Part shown: positions 53,490-61,695 of the stretch, in pieces
Layout of the letters: the number at the start of each line of letters is the position of its first letter
Numbering within the stretch: position 1 is the first letter of the stretch
NCBI GenBank assembly: GCA_900078775.1
Contig: LT549889.1
Location: 4,774,001 to 4,838,000 of the forward strand
Source: Mycolicibacterium aurum
GTDB lineage: Bacteria > Actinomycetota > Actinomycetes > Mycobacteriales > Mycobacteriaceae
Length of the DNA stretch: 64,000 nt
Direction: 5' to 3'
The notes under the pieces: model-generated
Told to the model about the DNA's origin: nothing
Seen by the model: the letters and a program-made list of their open reading frames with translations, nothing else
The model's database searches: none
Program-made: the position numbers and the translations under genes

Positions 53490-54286
53490 CCGCGGCGCGG
53501 CTGGACGCCGAGCGGCTCAGCGTGGAGGTGGCCGGGCGCCGGATCCTGCACGAGGTGACGGTGCGGGCGGTGCCCGGGGAGGTGGTCGGCATCGTCGGCC
53601 CCAACGGCTGCGGGAAATCCACCCTGCTGCGCACCCTGGTGCGGACCCTGACGCCGGTGAGCGGGACCGTCCGGGTCGACGGCATCGACATCGCGACGCT
53701 GCCGGTGCGCCGCACCGCGCAGCTGATGGCCGCCGTATTGCAGGACGCCACAGGCGATTTCGACCTGCGGGCCCGCGATGTGGTGGCGATGGGGCGGGCG
53801 CCGTTCAAGCGGATGTTCGCCCGCGACGGCGTCGAGGACGAACGCCTCATCGACGAGGCGCTGGCCCTGGTGGGCGCCGGGCACCTCGCCGACCGGCCGA
53901 TCGCGCTGATGTCCGGCGGGGAACGGCAGCGGGTGCTGATCGCCCGGGCGCTGGCCCAGCAACCCCGGCTGCTGGTGCTCGACGAGCCGACCAATCACCT
54001 CGACATCCGGCACCAGTTCGACGTGCTGGGGCTGCCCGCGGCGCTGGGTATCACCGCGGTCATCGCATTGCACGACCTGAATCTGGCCGCGCACTACTGC
54101 GACCGGATCCACGTGCTGGACCGGGGCCGGCAGGTCTGCGCGGGGCCGCCGGCCGAGGTGCTGACCAGTGAACTCATCCGCGCGGTGTACGGGGTGCGGG
54201 CCGGCGTCGCGCCGCATCCGGGCACCGGGCGGCCCCAGGTCACCTACGATCCGGGCGATTTCGCAGATCAAGGGCGTTTCCTGTAG
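53486..54286 (+). CDS. btuD: BtuD-type ABC transporter ATPase
   Basis: A 266-residue ABC ATPase with Walker A GPNGCGKST (about 37-45), signature MSGGERQR, Walker B LLVLDEPTNHLD and H-loop ALHDLNLA. It powers the BtuC permease. GTG start overlaps the permease stop. The operon ends 84 bases before rpsF. An iron-siderophore role typical of the family is less likely here because of the cobalamin riboswitch. Confidence 0.9.
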   Translation: MTAARLDAERLSVEVAGRRILHEVTVRAVPGEVVGIVGPNGCGKSTLLRTLVRTLTPVSGTVRVDGIDIATLPVRRTAQLMAAVLQDATGDFDLRARDVVAMGRAPFKRMFARDGVEDERLIDEALALVGAGHLADRPIALMSGGERQRVLIARALAQQPRLLVLDEPTNHLDIRHQFDVLGLPAALGITAVIALHDLNLAAHYCDRIHVLDRGRQVCAGPPAEVLTSELIRAVYGVRAGVAPHPGTGRPQVTYDPGDFADQGRFL

Positions 54287-54370
54287 TTTGGAGCGGTTGC
54301 CGACGCAGGCGACCCTCCTGCCACGGAACACGCCGTGGCCGCAACGACCATAGGAGGTGATGGGTTCCTT

Positions 54371-54661
54371 ATGCGTCCATACGAAGTCATGGTCATCCTT
54401 GACCCCACACTCGACGAGCGCACCGTAGCTCCCTCGCTGGAGACGTTCCTCAACGTCATCCGCAAGGACGGTGGCACTGTCGACAAGGTTGATATCTGGG
54501 GCCGCCGCCGGCTGGCCTACGAGATTGCCAAGCACGCCGAGGGCATCTACGCCGTCGTCGACGTGAAGGCTGAGCCCGCGACGGTCTCCGAACTGGACCG
54601 CCAGCTCAACCTGAACGAGTCCGTGCTGCGCACCAAGGTGATGCGGACCGACAAGCACTAG
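54371..54661 (+). CDS. rpsF: 30S ribosomal protein S6
   Basis: The 96-residue protein MRPYEVMVILDPTLDERTVA is S6, which pairs with S18 on the small-subunit platform. AGGAGGTG (54352-54359) precedes it by 11 bases. It heads the rpsF-ssb-rpsR-rplI cluster. Confidence 0.97.
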   Translation: MRPYEVMVILDPTLDERTVAPSLETFLNVIRKDGGTVDKVDIWGRRRLAYEIAKHAEGIYAVVDVKAEPATVSELDRQLNLNESVLRTKVMRTDKH

Positions 54662-54771
54662 TCCGTTCAAGTCGCGCGACATCACGTGTACGTCGGTGCG
54701 GTTCCGTAGGCTCGCCTGCGACTGCACTTGTACGCATACGCCGCTGAAGACCAGATGCCCAGGAGGACCTC

Positions 54772-55284
54772 GTGGCTGGTGACACCGTCATCACTGTTAT
54801 CGGAAACCTGACTGCCGACCCCGAACTGCGTTTCACGCCGTCGGGTGCCGCGGTCGCGAACTTCACCGTGGCTTCCACGCCGCGGACGTTCGACCGTCAG
54901 ACCAATGAGTGGAAGGACGGCGAAGCGCTGTTCCTCCGCTGCAACATCTGGCGTGAGGCAGCCGAGAACGTGGCCGAGAGCCTCACCCGCGGTTCGCGGG
55001 TCATCGTGTCCGGTCGGCTCAAGCAGCGGTCCTTCGAAACCCGCGAGGGTGAGAAGCGCACCGTTGTCGAACTCGAGGTCGACGAGATCGGCCCCTCGCT
55101 GCGCTACGCCACGGCCAAGGTCAACAAGGCCAGCCGCGGCGGTGGCGGCGGCGGTGGGTTCGGCGGCGGAAACAGCGGTGGTGCCCCGCGCGGCGGCGGT
55201 TCCGAGCAGCCCAAGGACGACCCGTGGGGCAGTGCCCCGGCGGCCGGTTCCTACAGCGGCAGCGACGACGAACCGCCCTTCTGA
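54772..55284 (+). CDS. ssb: single-stranded DNA-binding protein
   Basis: A 170-residue SSB with an OB-fold (VITVIGNLTADPELRFTPSG, about 6-25), a glycine-rich linker and the acidic C-terminal tail SDDEPPF that recruits replication and repair partners. It coats single-stranded DNA at forks. GTG start behind AGGAGGAC. A 110-base gap after rpsF may hold its own promoter, but none is clear. Confidence 0.97.
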   Translation: MAGDTVITVIGNLTADPELRFTPSGAAVANFTVASTPRTFDRQTNEWKDGEALFLRCNIWREAAENVAESLTRGSRVIVSGRLKQRSFETREGEKRTVVELEVDEIGPSLRYATAKVNKASRGGGGGGGFGGGNSGGAPRGGGSEQPKDDPWGSAPAAGSYSGSDDEPPF

Positions 55285-55320
55285 CCAGAAATCAGCGTTT
55301 TTCAAGAAAGAGATTGACCC

Positions 55321-55581
55321 ATGGCCAAGACCAACAAGCGGCGGCCTGCACCGGAAAAGCCGGTCAAGACCCGCAAGTGCGTGTTCTGCTCCAAGAAGGG
55401 CAAGAACACCGTCATCGATTACAAGGACACCGCGCTGCTGCGCACCTACATCAGCGAGCGCGGCAAGATCCGTGCCCGTCGGGTGACCGGCAACTGCGTC
55501 CAGCACCAGCGCGACGTCGCCGTCGCCGTCAAGAACGCCCGTGAGGTGGCTCTGCTGCCCTTCGGTTCGTCGACGCGGTAG
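55321..55581 (+). CDS. rpsR: 30S ribosomal protein S18 (cysteine-containing form)
   Basis: The 86-residue protein has CVFCSKKGKN and GNCVQHQRD, cysteines of the zinc-type S18; mycobacteria carry a second, cysteine-free paralogue induced by zinc limitation. The C-terminus IRARRVTGNC...VALLPFGSSTR is typical. Spaced 36 bases after ssb. Confidence 0.96.
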   Translation: MAKTNKRRPAPEKPVKTRKCVFCSKKGKNTVIDYKDTALLRTYISERGKIRARRVTGNCVQHQRDVAVAVKNAREVALLPFGSSTR

Positions 55582-55595
55582 GGGAGAGACACACC

Positions 55596-56051
55596 ATGAA
55601 GCTGATTCTCACCGCTGAGGTGGAACACCTGGGTATCGCCGGGGACTCGGTCGAGGTCAAGGACGGCTACGGCCGTAACTACCTGCTGCCCCGCGGCCTG
55701 GCCATCGTGGCCAGCCGTGGCGCCGAGCGCCAGGCCGACGAGATCCGTCGTGCCCGCGAGATCAAGGAAGTTCGTGGCGTCGAGCACGCCAACGAACTGA
55801 AGACCGCTCTCGAGGGTCTGGGCACCGTCAATCTGCCGGTCAAGGCCGCCGCCGACAGCGGCAAGCTGTTCGGCTCGGTCACCCCCAACTCGGTCGTCGC
55901 GGCGATCAAGAAGGCCGGCGGACCGAACCTGGACAAGCGCACGGTCGAGCTGCCCAAGGCCCACATCAAGGCCACCGGCACCTACCAGATCAGCGTGAAG
56001 CTGCACCCCGGCGTTGCCGCCGCCGTGTCGCTGAACGTCACCGCGGAGTAA
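55596..56051 (+). CDS. rplI: 50S ribosomal protein L9
   Basis: A 151-residue L9 with the N-terminal signature AGDSVEVKDGYGRNYLLPRGLA (about 15-36), a long connecting helix and a C-terminal rRNA-binding domain. GGGGAGAG precedes the ATG. A clear terminator hairpin follows. Confidence 0.97.
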   Translation: MKLILTAEVEHLGIAGDSVEVKDGYGRNYLLPRGLAIVASRGAERQADEIRRAREIKEVRGVEHANELKTALEGLGTVNLPVKAAADSGKLFGSVTPNSVVAAIKKAGGPNLDKRTVELPKAHIKATGTYQISVKLHPGVAAAVSLNVTAE

Positions 56052-56069
56052 CAGCCCGCAGAGCTACCG

Positions 56070-56109
56070 AACGCCCGGATGGCAGCGCCTCGCTGACCAT
56101 CCGGGCGTT
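56070..56109 (+). terminator. intrinsic terminator after rplI
   Basis: AACGCCCGGATGG (56070-56082) and CCATCCGGGCGTT (56097-56109) form a perfect 13-bp stem with a 14-base loop, followed by TCTG. It ends the ribosomal-protein/ssb operon. Confidence 0.85.
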
Positions 56110-56236
56110 TCTGTGCAGCGAACGATTTGGCGCAATCTGCCCACAGCAACGTATACCGGTTGTTAACCTGTTCGGCTTCCGCGGGCAACTCAACACGCCC
56201 GGACTGTCAACCCGGACCGACACGCCGTAGGACTTG

Positions 56237-56365
56237 ATCTCCACAGGTCTTCCCCAGCGATACGCTGGTCTGACCTGGGAGGCGTTGTTGCAATCCGAAG
56301 TTTGTCCACAAGTTCTCCCCAACCCGTCAACACGGCTGACCGAGGCTGTCCACACGCCATCCACA
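56237..56365 (+). promoter_or_regulatory. DnaA-box cluster upstream of dnaB
   Basis: Three good boxes on the plus strand, TTGTCCACA (56302-56310), CTGTCCACA (56346-56354) and CCATCCACA (56357-56365), plus a weaker ATCTCCACA (56237-56245), lie 160-290 bases before the dnaB GTG. The gap 56052-56523 holds no convincing gene. The boxes could let DnaA regulate dnaB or titrate DnaA. Confidence 0.7.
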
Positions 56366-56523
56366 GGTCTATCAACAGGGCTCGGTTGCACGGTGATCAG
56401 CAAAGCCTTACGTTAACCGTCGCGGTCGCCGCCGTGCCGGCTTGTCGGGGGTGCGGCGTAGCTTGACGATGGCTACTCTCGAATATGTGTTCGACTGAGT
56501 TTTGGTAGGAGGTGGGACGCTAC

Positions 56524-57912
56524 GTGGCTGTCGTAGACGACTTCAGTCATGCCGGTGACCGGGGGCTCGTGGAACCGCCCCGCGAGGACATCGGCCGGCA
56601 GCCTCCTCAGGACATGGCGGCCGAGCAGGCCGTACTCGGCGGCATGCTGCTGTCCAAGGACGCCATCGCCGACGTGCTGGAGAAGATGCGGCCCGCGGAC
56701 TTCTACCGGCCCGCACACCAGGACGTCGCCGAGGTCATCCTCGACCTCTACGACCGCGGCGAGCCCGCCGACGCCGTCACCGTGGCCGCCGAGCTGGACC
56801 GGCGCGGGCAACTGCGCCGGGTCGGTGGCGCGCCCTATCTGCACACCCTGATCTCCACGGTGCCGACCGCGGCCAACGCCGGCTACTACGCCACCATCGT
56901 GGCCGAGAAGGCACTGCTGCGCCGCCTGGTCGAGGCCGGCACCCGAGTGGTGCAGTACGGCTACGCCGGGGCCGACGGCGCCGATGTCGCCGACGTCGTG
57001 GACCGGGCGCAGGCCGAGATCTACGACGTGACCGAGAGCCGCAACCAGTCCGAGGACTTCGTCGCGCTCGAGGACCTGTTGCAGCCCACCATGGACGAGA
57101 TCGACGCCATCGCGTCCTCGGGTGGCATCTCCCAAGGTGTCCCGACCGGGTTCGTCGATCTGGACGAGATCACCAACGGTCTGCACGGCGGGCAGATGAT
57201 CATCATCGCGGCGCGGCCTGGTGTGGGCAAATCGACCCTGGGACTAGATTTTATGCGGTCCTGCTCCATAAAACACCGGCTGGCCAGCGTCATCTTCTCG
57301 CTGGAAATGAGTAAATCCGAGATCGTGATGCGTCTGCTCTCGGCCGAGGCGAACATCAAGCTCGGCGATATGCGCTCGGGCCGGATGAACGATGACGACT
57401 GGACCCGGCTGGCGCGCCGGATGAGTGAGATCAGCGAGGCACCGCTGTACATCGACGATTCGCCGAACCTGACCATGATGGAGATCCGGGCCAAGGCGCG
57501 GCGGTTGAAGAAGAAAGCCGATCTGCAGCTGATCGTCGTCGACTACCTGCAGCTGATGAGCTCGGGCAAGAAATACGATTCGCGACAGCAAGAAGTGTCA
57601 GATTTTTCGCGAAGTCTGAAATTGATGGCTAAGGAATTGCACGTTCCTGTTATTGCTATTAGTCAGCTGAACCGAGGCCCTGAGCAGCGTACCGATAAGC
57701 GCCCTCAGGTCTCTGACCTGCGCGAATCGGGCTCACTTGAACAGGATGCGGATATGGTAATGCTTTTGCATCGACCCGACGCATTCGATCGGGAAGATCC
57801 GCGCGGCGGTGAAGCCGACATTATTCTGGGCAAGCACCGTAACGGTCCGACCGCGAATATCACTGTGGCGCACCAGTTGCACCTGTCGCGGTTTACGAAC
57901 ATGGCGCGGTAA
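56524..57912 (+). CDS. dnaB: replicative DNA helicase DnaB, intein-free
   Basis: A 462-residue hexameric helicase that unwinds the fork. N-terminal domain includes PPQDMAAEQAVLGGMLLSKD; the RecA-like domain has Walker A ARPGVGKST (about 231-239), Walker B LIVVDYLQLMSSG (about 335-347) and SQLNRGPEQRTDKRP. GTG 56524 (VAVVDDFSHAG) was chosen over 56512 by family N-terminus. No intein is present, although the gene has low-GC codon patches around both known intein sites. Confidence 0.96.
   Translation: MAVVDDFSHAGDRGLVEPPREDIGRQPPQDMAAEQAVLGGMLLSKDAIADVLEKMRPADFYRPAHQDVAEVILDLYDRGEPADAVTVAAELDRRGQLRRVGGAPYLHTLISTVPTAANAGYYATIVAEKALLRRLVEAGTRVVQYGYAGADGADVADVVDRAQAEIYDVTESRNQSEDFVALEDLLQPTMDEIDAIASSGGISQGVPTGFVDLDEITNGLHGGQMIIIAARPGVGKSTLGLDFMRSCSIKHRLASVIFSLEMSKSEIVMRLLSAEANIKLGDMRSGRMNDDDWTRLARRMSEISEAPLYIDDSPNLTMMEIRAKARRLKKKADLQLIVVDYLQLMSSGKKYDSRQQEVSDFSRSLKLMAKELHVPVIAISQLNRGPEQRTDKRPQVSDLRESGSLEQDADMVMLLHRPDAFDREDPRGGEADIILGKHRNGPTANITVAHQLHLSRFTNMAR
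57565..57912 (+). other. low-GC patch in dnaB spanning an intein insertion site
   Basis: The 3' part of dnaB uses AT-ending codons unlike its 5' part. By my count 57601-57660 is 38% GC, against 67% at 57061-57120. The patch contains RESG/SLEQDAD; the junction after 57732 is where DnaB inteins of other bacteria sit. A second patch (57225-57276, codons AAA, CTA, TTT, ATA, AAA) follows the P-loop, another intein site. Confidence 0.6.
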
Positions 57913-58475
57913 CGGGCGGCTTTTGTGGCTTCTCAAGTTTCATGTCCAATTCTCAAGTGAAATGTCCACCCGATGTCCAAATGGACATCGGGGTGAGAAT
58001 TTGCATGACCGTCGGCGCTTTGCGCTTGAGAATTGTCGCTCCACCGTGGCGCGGCTCGGTCCTGCGTTTGGTGAGCGCGCCTCCTGAGCGGAGCAGTCGT
58101 CGCGGGGAGGAAACCAGCGACACTACGGTTAGCGAGACCAATACACGTTGTAGGGGCCTCATGAGATGCTGTCGAGCTACTGGCAGCCTGCGAACCGGTA
58201 GTTGGCAGTTGACGCCTGTGTTGTCGGAGTTGTTGCGCGGTTCTGGGTCGCCGTTCCACGTCGGGCTGTTGTTGGGCACCGGTGCAAGGAAGCTCGAAAG
58301 CTGAGGAAGACGGATGTTCGGTAGAGATCGAGCAATCGATCTACACGCTATGCAGGCAGACGATCTGATCCCAGACAATCGTCTGCTTCCCGATGAGACG
58401 GACCTGCTTGAACACGAATCGATCACGAAAGCCGTGGCCGAGATCGCAGCTGGGCCGAACGATCTCCAGTTCACC
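57913..58475. other. non-coding scar with IS-like repeats after dnaB
   Basis: No convincing intact gene fills these 563 bases. Two 20-base imperfect direct repeats (57930-57949, 57950-57969) share TTCTCAAGT and ATGTCCA. A perfect 11-bp-arm hairpin follows (CCCGATGTCCA, 57969-57979, with 57982-57992). An inverted TTCTCAAG copy lies at 58025-58032. From 58314 a short frame MFGRDRAIDLHAMQADDLIP runs into the next gene and may be a truncated coding fragment. The segment looks like insertion-sequence residue, and the hairpin may also end dnaB transcription. Confidence 0.5.
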
Positions 58476-59240
58476 TCACGTGATCGTGAACCCGCCGTCG
58501 ACGCAGATGGTCTGGCCGTGAACGTAACTCGCCGCATCGGAGGCCAGCCACACCAGCGTCGCCGCGATCTCCCGGGGGTCACCGAGGCGATTGACGACAG
58601 TGCGCGCTGCGAACGTGTCGAGGCGTGATACGTCGTAGACCGCGGTCATCTCGGTCCTGACATAGCCCGGGGCAATGGCGTTTACCCGGATTCCCCGGCG
58701 TCCCGCCCATTGCTGGGCGAGGTCACGGGTCAACCCGATTACCGCAGCCTTGCTGGCGGTGTAAGCGGCCTGCGGCAGTCCCGCGGTCGTGATCCCGAGC
58801 ACGCTTGCGATGTTGACGATGGTGCCGCCGTCGATCATCTGACGGGCTGCCGCCTGGCTGAGCCAGTATGTGCCGTGCAGGTTGACGTCGACGACACTAC
58901 GGAACTGCTCGGGTGTCTCTTTGAGCGCGGGCACGGCAGACCCCACACCGGCATTATTGACCAGGATGTCGATCCGCCCCAAAGCCTCGACGGTGTCGTC
59001 GACGAGACGGCGGCAGTCCTCGACAACACTGACATCGGCGGTGATCGCGCGTGCCCGGCGCCCGGTGGCGGCCGCGATGCGCGCCGCCACCTCGGCCAAC
59101 TCGGCGTTGCGACGGGCGGCCAGGACGACATCGGCACCAGCCTCGGCCAGCGCCTCGGCGAAGGCGACACCGAGACCCGAGGACGCGCCGGTCACGACCG
59201 CGACGCGACCATCCAGGCGGAATGTGTTGAGAATGCTCAA
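58476..59240 (-). CDS. SDR-family oxidoreductase, acyl-CoA module
   Basis: A 254-residue classical SDR with TGASSGLG (about 17-24), NNAG (about 94-97) and YTASK (about 160-164). SDRs in such operons usually oxidise 3-hydroxyacyl or hydroxy-steroid type intermediates; the exact substrate is unknown. Last gene of the minus-strand arm, 24 bases after the enoyl-CoA hydratase gene. Its 3' end adjoins the IS-like scar. Confidence 0.85.
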   Translation of the reverse strand: MSILNTFRLDGRVAVVTGASSGLGVAFAEALAEAGADVVLAARRNAELAEVAARIAAATGRRARAITADVSVVEDCRRLVDDTVEALGRIDILVNNAGVGSAVPALKETPEQFRSVVDVNLHGTYWLSQAAARQMIDGGTIVNIASVLGITTAGLPQAAYTASKAAVIGLTRDLAQQWAGRRGIRVNAIAPGYVRTEMTAVYDVSRLDTFAARTVVNRLGDPREIAATLVWLASDAASYVHGQTICVDGGFTIT

Positions 59241-59264
59241 TTTACTTCTTTCAACCGGGTGTGG

Positions 59265-60050
59265 TCAGCGTCCGGTCCACTGCGGTCGCCGCTTCTCGGC
59301 GAAGGCCTGGGCACCTTCGCGCGCATCCTCGGAGGCGAAAACCGGAAGCAGGATTCGTTCCTGCTCGCTCCAAGACTGTTCGGGTGTCCACTCCTCAGAT
59401 TCGACGATGATCTGCTTGGTCGCCACAATCGCCAGTGGTCCGTTCTCGGCGATCTCCCGGGCCAGCGCCAACGCCCCATCGAGTGCCTCGCCCGCGGGGG
59501 TCAGGCGGTTGACCAGACCCAGTTCATGGGCGCGCGGCGCAGGCAGTGGACGACCCGTCAACGCGAGTTCCATGGCGAGTTGATAAGGGATGCGCGCCGG
59601 GAGACGCAGCAACGCCCCGCCTCCCGCGACGAGGCCGCGCTTGATCTCGGGAATGCCGAAGGTGGCGTCCTCGGCGGCGACGATGAGGTCGGTCGCCAGG
59701 GCGATCTCGGTGCCGCCGCCGAGGGCGAAGCCTTCGACCGCGGCGATCAACGGCTTGGCCGGCGGCTTCTGGTTGAAGCCCATTCCGCGGCCCTCCAGGG
59801 CAATCACCTCTCCGCGGGCGAAGGCCTTGAGATCCATTCCCGCGCTGAAGGTTCCGCCAGCGCCGGTGACGATTCCGACAGACAGCCCGGCGTCGGAGTC
59901 GAGGAGATCCATGGCATCGGCGAGTCCCTGGCTGACCGCGCCATTGACGGCGTTTCTTGCCTGCGGTCGGTTGATCGTGATAATCAGGGTTCGGTCTTCG
60001 CGTTCGACGAGTACCTCGGCCGAGTCAGGCCGCACATTCTCCGCAGTCAC
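59265..60050 (-). CDS. enoyl-CoA hydratase/isomerase (crotonase family)
   Basis: A 261-residue crotonase. The first oxyanion strand is TFSAGMDLKAFA (about 66-77). Both catalytic-type glutamates are present, in GGGTEIALATD and FGIPEIKRGL, so hydration of an enoyl-CoA is plausible. The end EKRRPQWTGR is common in the family. GTG start at 60050 overlaps by one base the stop of the small gene upstream, indicating coupling. Confidence 0.87.
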   Translation of the reverse strand: MTAENVRPDSAEVLVEREDRTLIITINRPQARNAVNGAVSQGLADAMDLLDSDAGLSVGIVTGAGGTFSAGMDLKAFARGEVIALEGRGMGFNQKPPAKPLIAAVEGFALGGGTEIALATDLIVAAEDATFGIPEIKRGLVAGGGALLRLPARIPYQLAMELALTGRPLPAPRAHELGLVNRLTPAGEALDGALALAREIAENGPLAIVATKQIIVESEEWTPEQSWSEQERILLPVFASEDAREGAQAFAEKRRPQWTGR

Positions 60051-60367
60051 TATGTGTTCCTTTTCCGTAGATGTGGCTGGTCGTGAACACCGAGGCACGG
60101 TGCATTGCGTAGCGCGGCGACGGCGAGGCTGGCGTCCTGATAGGGCTGGAGATGGTTGTGGCCGGCCCACGCACGCAACTGATCGCGCAGCTCGTCAGGC
60201 ACATCCATCTTTCGTCGATGTAATCCGTTCAACGCCGAAACGATTGCCTCGTCGTGCTCGTCGGCGCCGAGCAGCACGAACAGAAGCTGTAGTTCCGGTC
60301 CGCGCATCCGTAGCCGACACCAGTCGATCAGGTCCCATGCGAGCTGCTGCCTGACGTGATCTGTCAT
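60050..60367 (-). CDS. small hypothetical protein in the acyl-CoA operon
   Basis: A 105-residue protein, MTDHVRQQLAWDLIDWCRLR, with a helical, amphipathic look (ELQLLFVLLGADEHDEAIVSALNGLHRRK) and a polar tail. I recognise no family. It lies between the acyl-CoA dehydrogenase (43-base gap) and the hydratase (stop and start share one base), so it is almost certainly translated with them. It could be an accessory subunit. Confidence 0.65.
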   Translation of the reverse strand: MTDHVRQQLAWDLIDWCRLRMRGPELQLLFVLLGADEHDEAIVSALNGLHRRKMDVPDELRDQLRAWAGHNHLQPYQDASLAVAALRNAPCLGVHDQPHLRKRNT

Positions 60368-60410
60368 CAGCGGTCGGTTGTGAGTGAGGGCTTGTCGGGC
60401 AACGGTAGCG

Positions 60411-61568
60411 TCAGAAGCCCATGCCGCGGCCGACGATGTCGAGCATGATTTCGTTGGTGCCACCGTAGATGCGCTGCACTCGTGCATCGCGCCACAGTCG
60501 GGCGATCTCGTACTCGTTCACGTACCCGTAGCCGCCATGCAGTTGCAGGCAGCGGTCGATGATGCGCCACTGTGTTTCGGTCGCCCACCACTTCGCTCCA
60601 GCGGCTTCGTCGGCGGTGAGTTCGCCGCTGTTGACCGCCATGATCGCGCGGTCGACATAGGTTTGTAGAACTTCCATTTCGGTGGCCATCTGGGCCAGCG
60701 CGTGCCGATTGACCTGGAAGGTTCCGATGGGCTGGCCGAAAGCCTTGCGGTCGTGCGCATACTCGGTGGATAGATCGAGCGCGCGGCGGGCCTGTGCCGC
60801 AGCATGGATCGCGATACCGAGGCGCTCGGCGGGTAGGTTGGTCATCAGGTGATAGAAGCCCCGGTTGAGCTCGCCGATCAGGTTATGCGCCGGAACGCGG
60901 ACATTGTCGAAAACGAGTTCTGCCGTATCGGCTGACTTTTGGCCGATCTTGTCGAGTTTGCGTCCGCGGCTGAATCCCGGCATGCCCGCTTCCACGGCCA
61001 GTAGGCTGATGCCCTTGTGCGGTGCCGATGCGTCCGGGTCGGTGCGGCACACCACGAGCACCAGATCGGCAAGTATGCCGTTGGAGATGAAGGTCTTGGA
61101 CCCGTTCAGGATGAAGTCGTCACCGTCGCGGCGGGCCGACGTGGTGATCTTGGCAAGATCGGACCCGGCGCCGGGTTCGCTCATAGCGATGGCGCTGATC
61201 AGTTCGCCAGTGATGTAGCGGGGGAGCCACCGGTCCTTCTGCTCATCGGTGGTCAACTTGTCCATATACCCCGCGACGATGTCGTTCTGCACCCCGAGCC
61301 CGATGCCGACGGCACCGGTGTGATGGAACTCCTCGGTCATGATCGCGTTGAACCTGAAGTCCGTGATTGCGGCGCCGCCGTACTGCTCGGGCAGTTCCCA
61401 CCCGATCAAACCGAGCTTGCCGGCCTCCAGCCAGGCCTCTCGGTCGACGTAGCCACGCTGCTCCCATTCTTCGGTGTGGGGGACGCAGACGGTCTCGTAG
61501 AATGAGCGTGCAGTCGCGCGGAAATCGTCGTGTTCGGGTTCGAAGATGTTGCGACGCAAGTGGTTCAC
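60411..61568 (-). CDS. acyl-CoA dehydrogenase
   Basis: A 385-residue FAD enzyme: AIAMSEPGAGSDLAKITTSA (flavin contact, about 127-146), FILNGSKTFISNG, and QLHGGYGYVNEYEIARLWRDARVQRIYGGTNEIM at the end. The position used by medium-chain enzymes for the catalytic glutamate is glycine (YGGT). A Glu in LPAERL (about 245) matches the alternative base of long-chain/isovaleryl types. First gene of the minus-strand arm; GTG start at 61568, 46 bases from a palindromic operator. Confidence 0.9.
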   Translation of the reverse strand: MNHLRRNIFEPEHDDFRATARSFYETVCVPHTEEWEQRGYVDREAWLEAGKLGLIGWELPEQYGGAAITDFRFNAIMTEEFHHTGAVGIGLGVQNDIVAGYMDKLTTDEQKDRWLPRYITGELISAIAMSEPGAGSDLAKITTSARRDGDDFILNGSKTFISNGILADLVLVVCRTDPDASAPHKGISLLAVEAGMPGFSRGRKLDKIGQKSADTAELVFDNVRVPAHNLIGELNRGFYHLMTNLPAERLGIAIHAAAQARRALDLSTEYAHDRKAFGQPIGTFQVNRHALAQMATEMEVLQTYVDRAIMAVNSGELTADEAAGAKWWATETQWRIIDRCLQLHGGYGYVNEYEIARLWRDARVQRIYGGTNEIMLDIVGRGMGF

Positions 61569-61613
61569 TTCCCTCGGTGGACGTCGTCGTCAATGTGGGG
61601 CGGCCCACAATCA

Positions 61614-61641
61614 GTGGTTACTATACGTGTATAGTAACCAC
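61614..61641. promoter_or_regulatory. palindromic operator between the divergent acyl-CoA arms
   Basis: GTGGTTACTATAC (61614-61626) and GTATAGTAACCAC (61629-61641) are perfect 13-base inverted arms around GT. The site lies in the 127-base divergent gap and contains TATA-like -10 sequences for both directions. It resembles operators of TetR-family fatty-acid or steroid regulators. No regulator gene is in the window. Confidence 0.8.
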
Positions 61642-61695
61642 GTGGCAATCGCCTGAGACGTGCGTTATCTCGACCCGAGTACTGAGGAGAATCAG

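Noticed and set aside
54675..54690. ACATCACGTGTACGT after rpsF as a parS-like site
   Set aside because: It shares only CACGTG; the flanking TTT/AAA required for ParB is missing.
58314..58628. 104-codon plus-strand frame starting MFGRDRAIDLHAM as a gene
   Set aside because: Its second half is antisense to the SDR gene and the first half matches no family I recognise; at most a truncated fragment.
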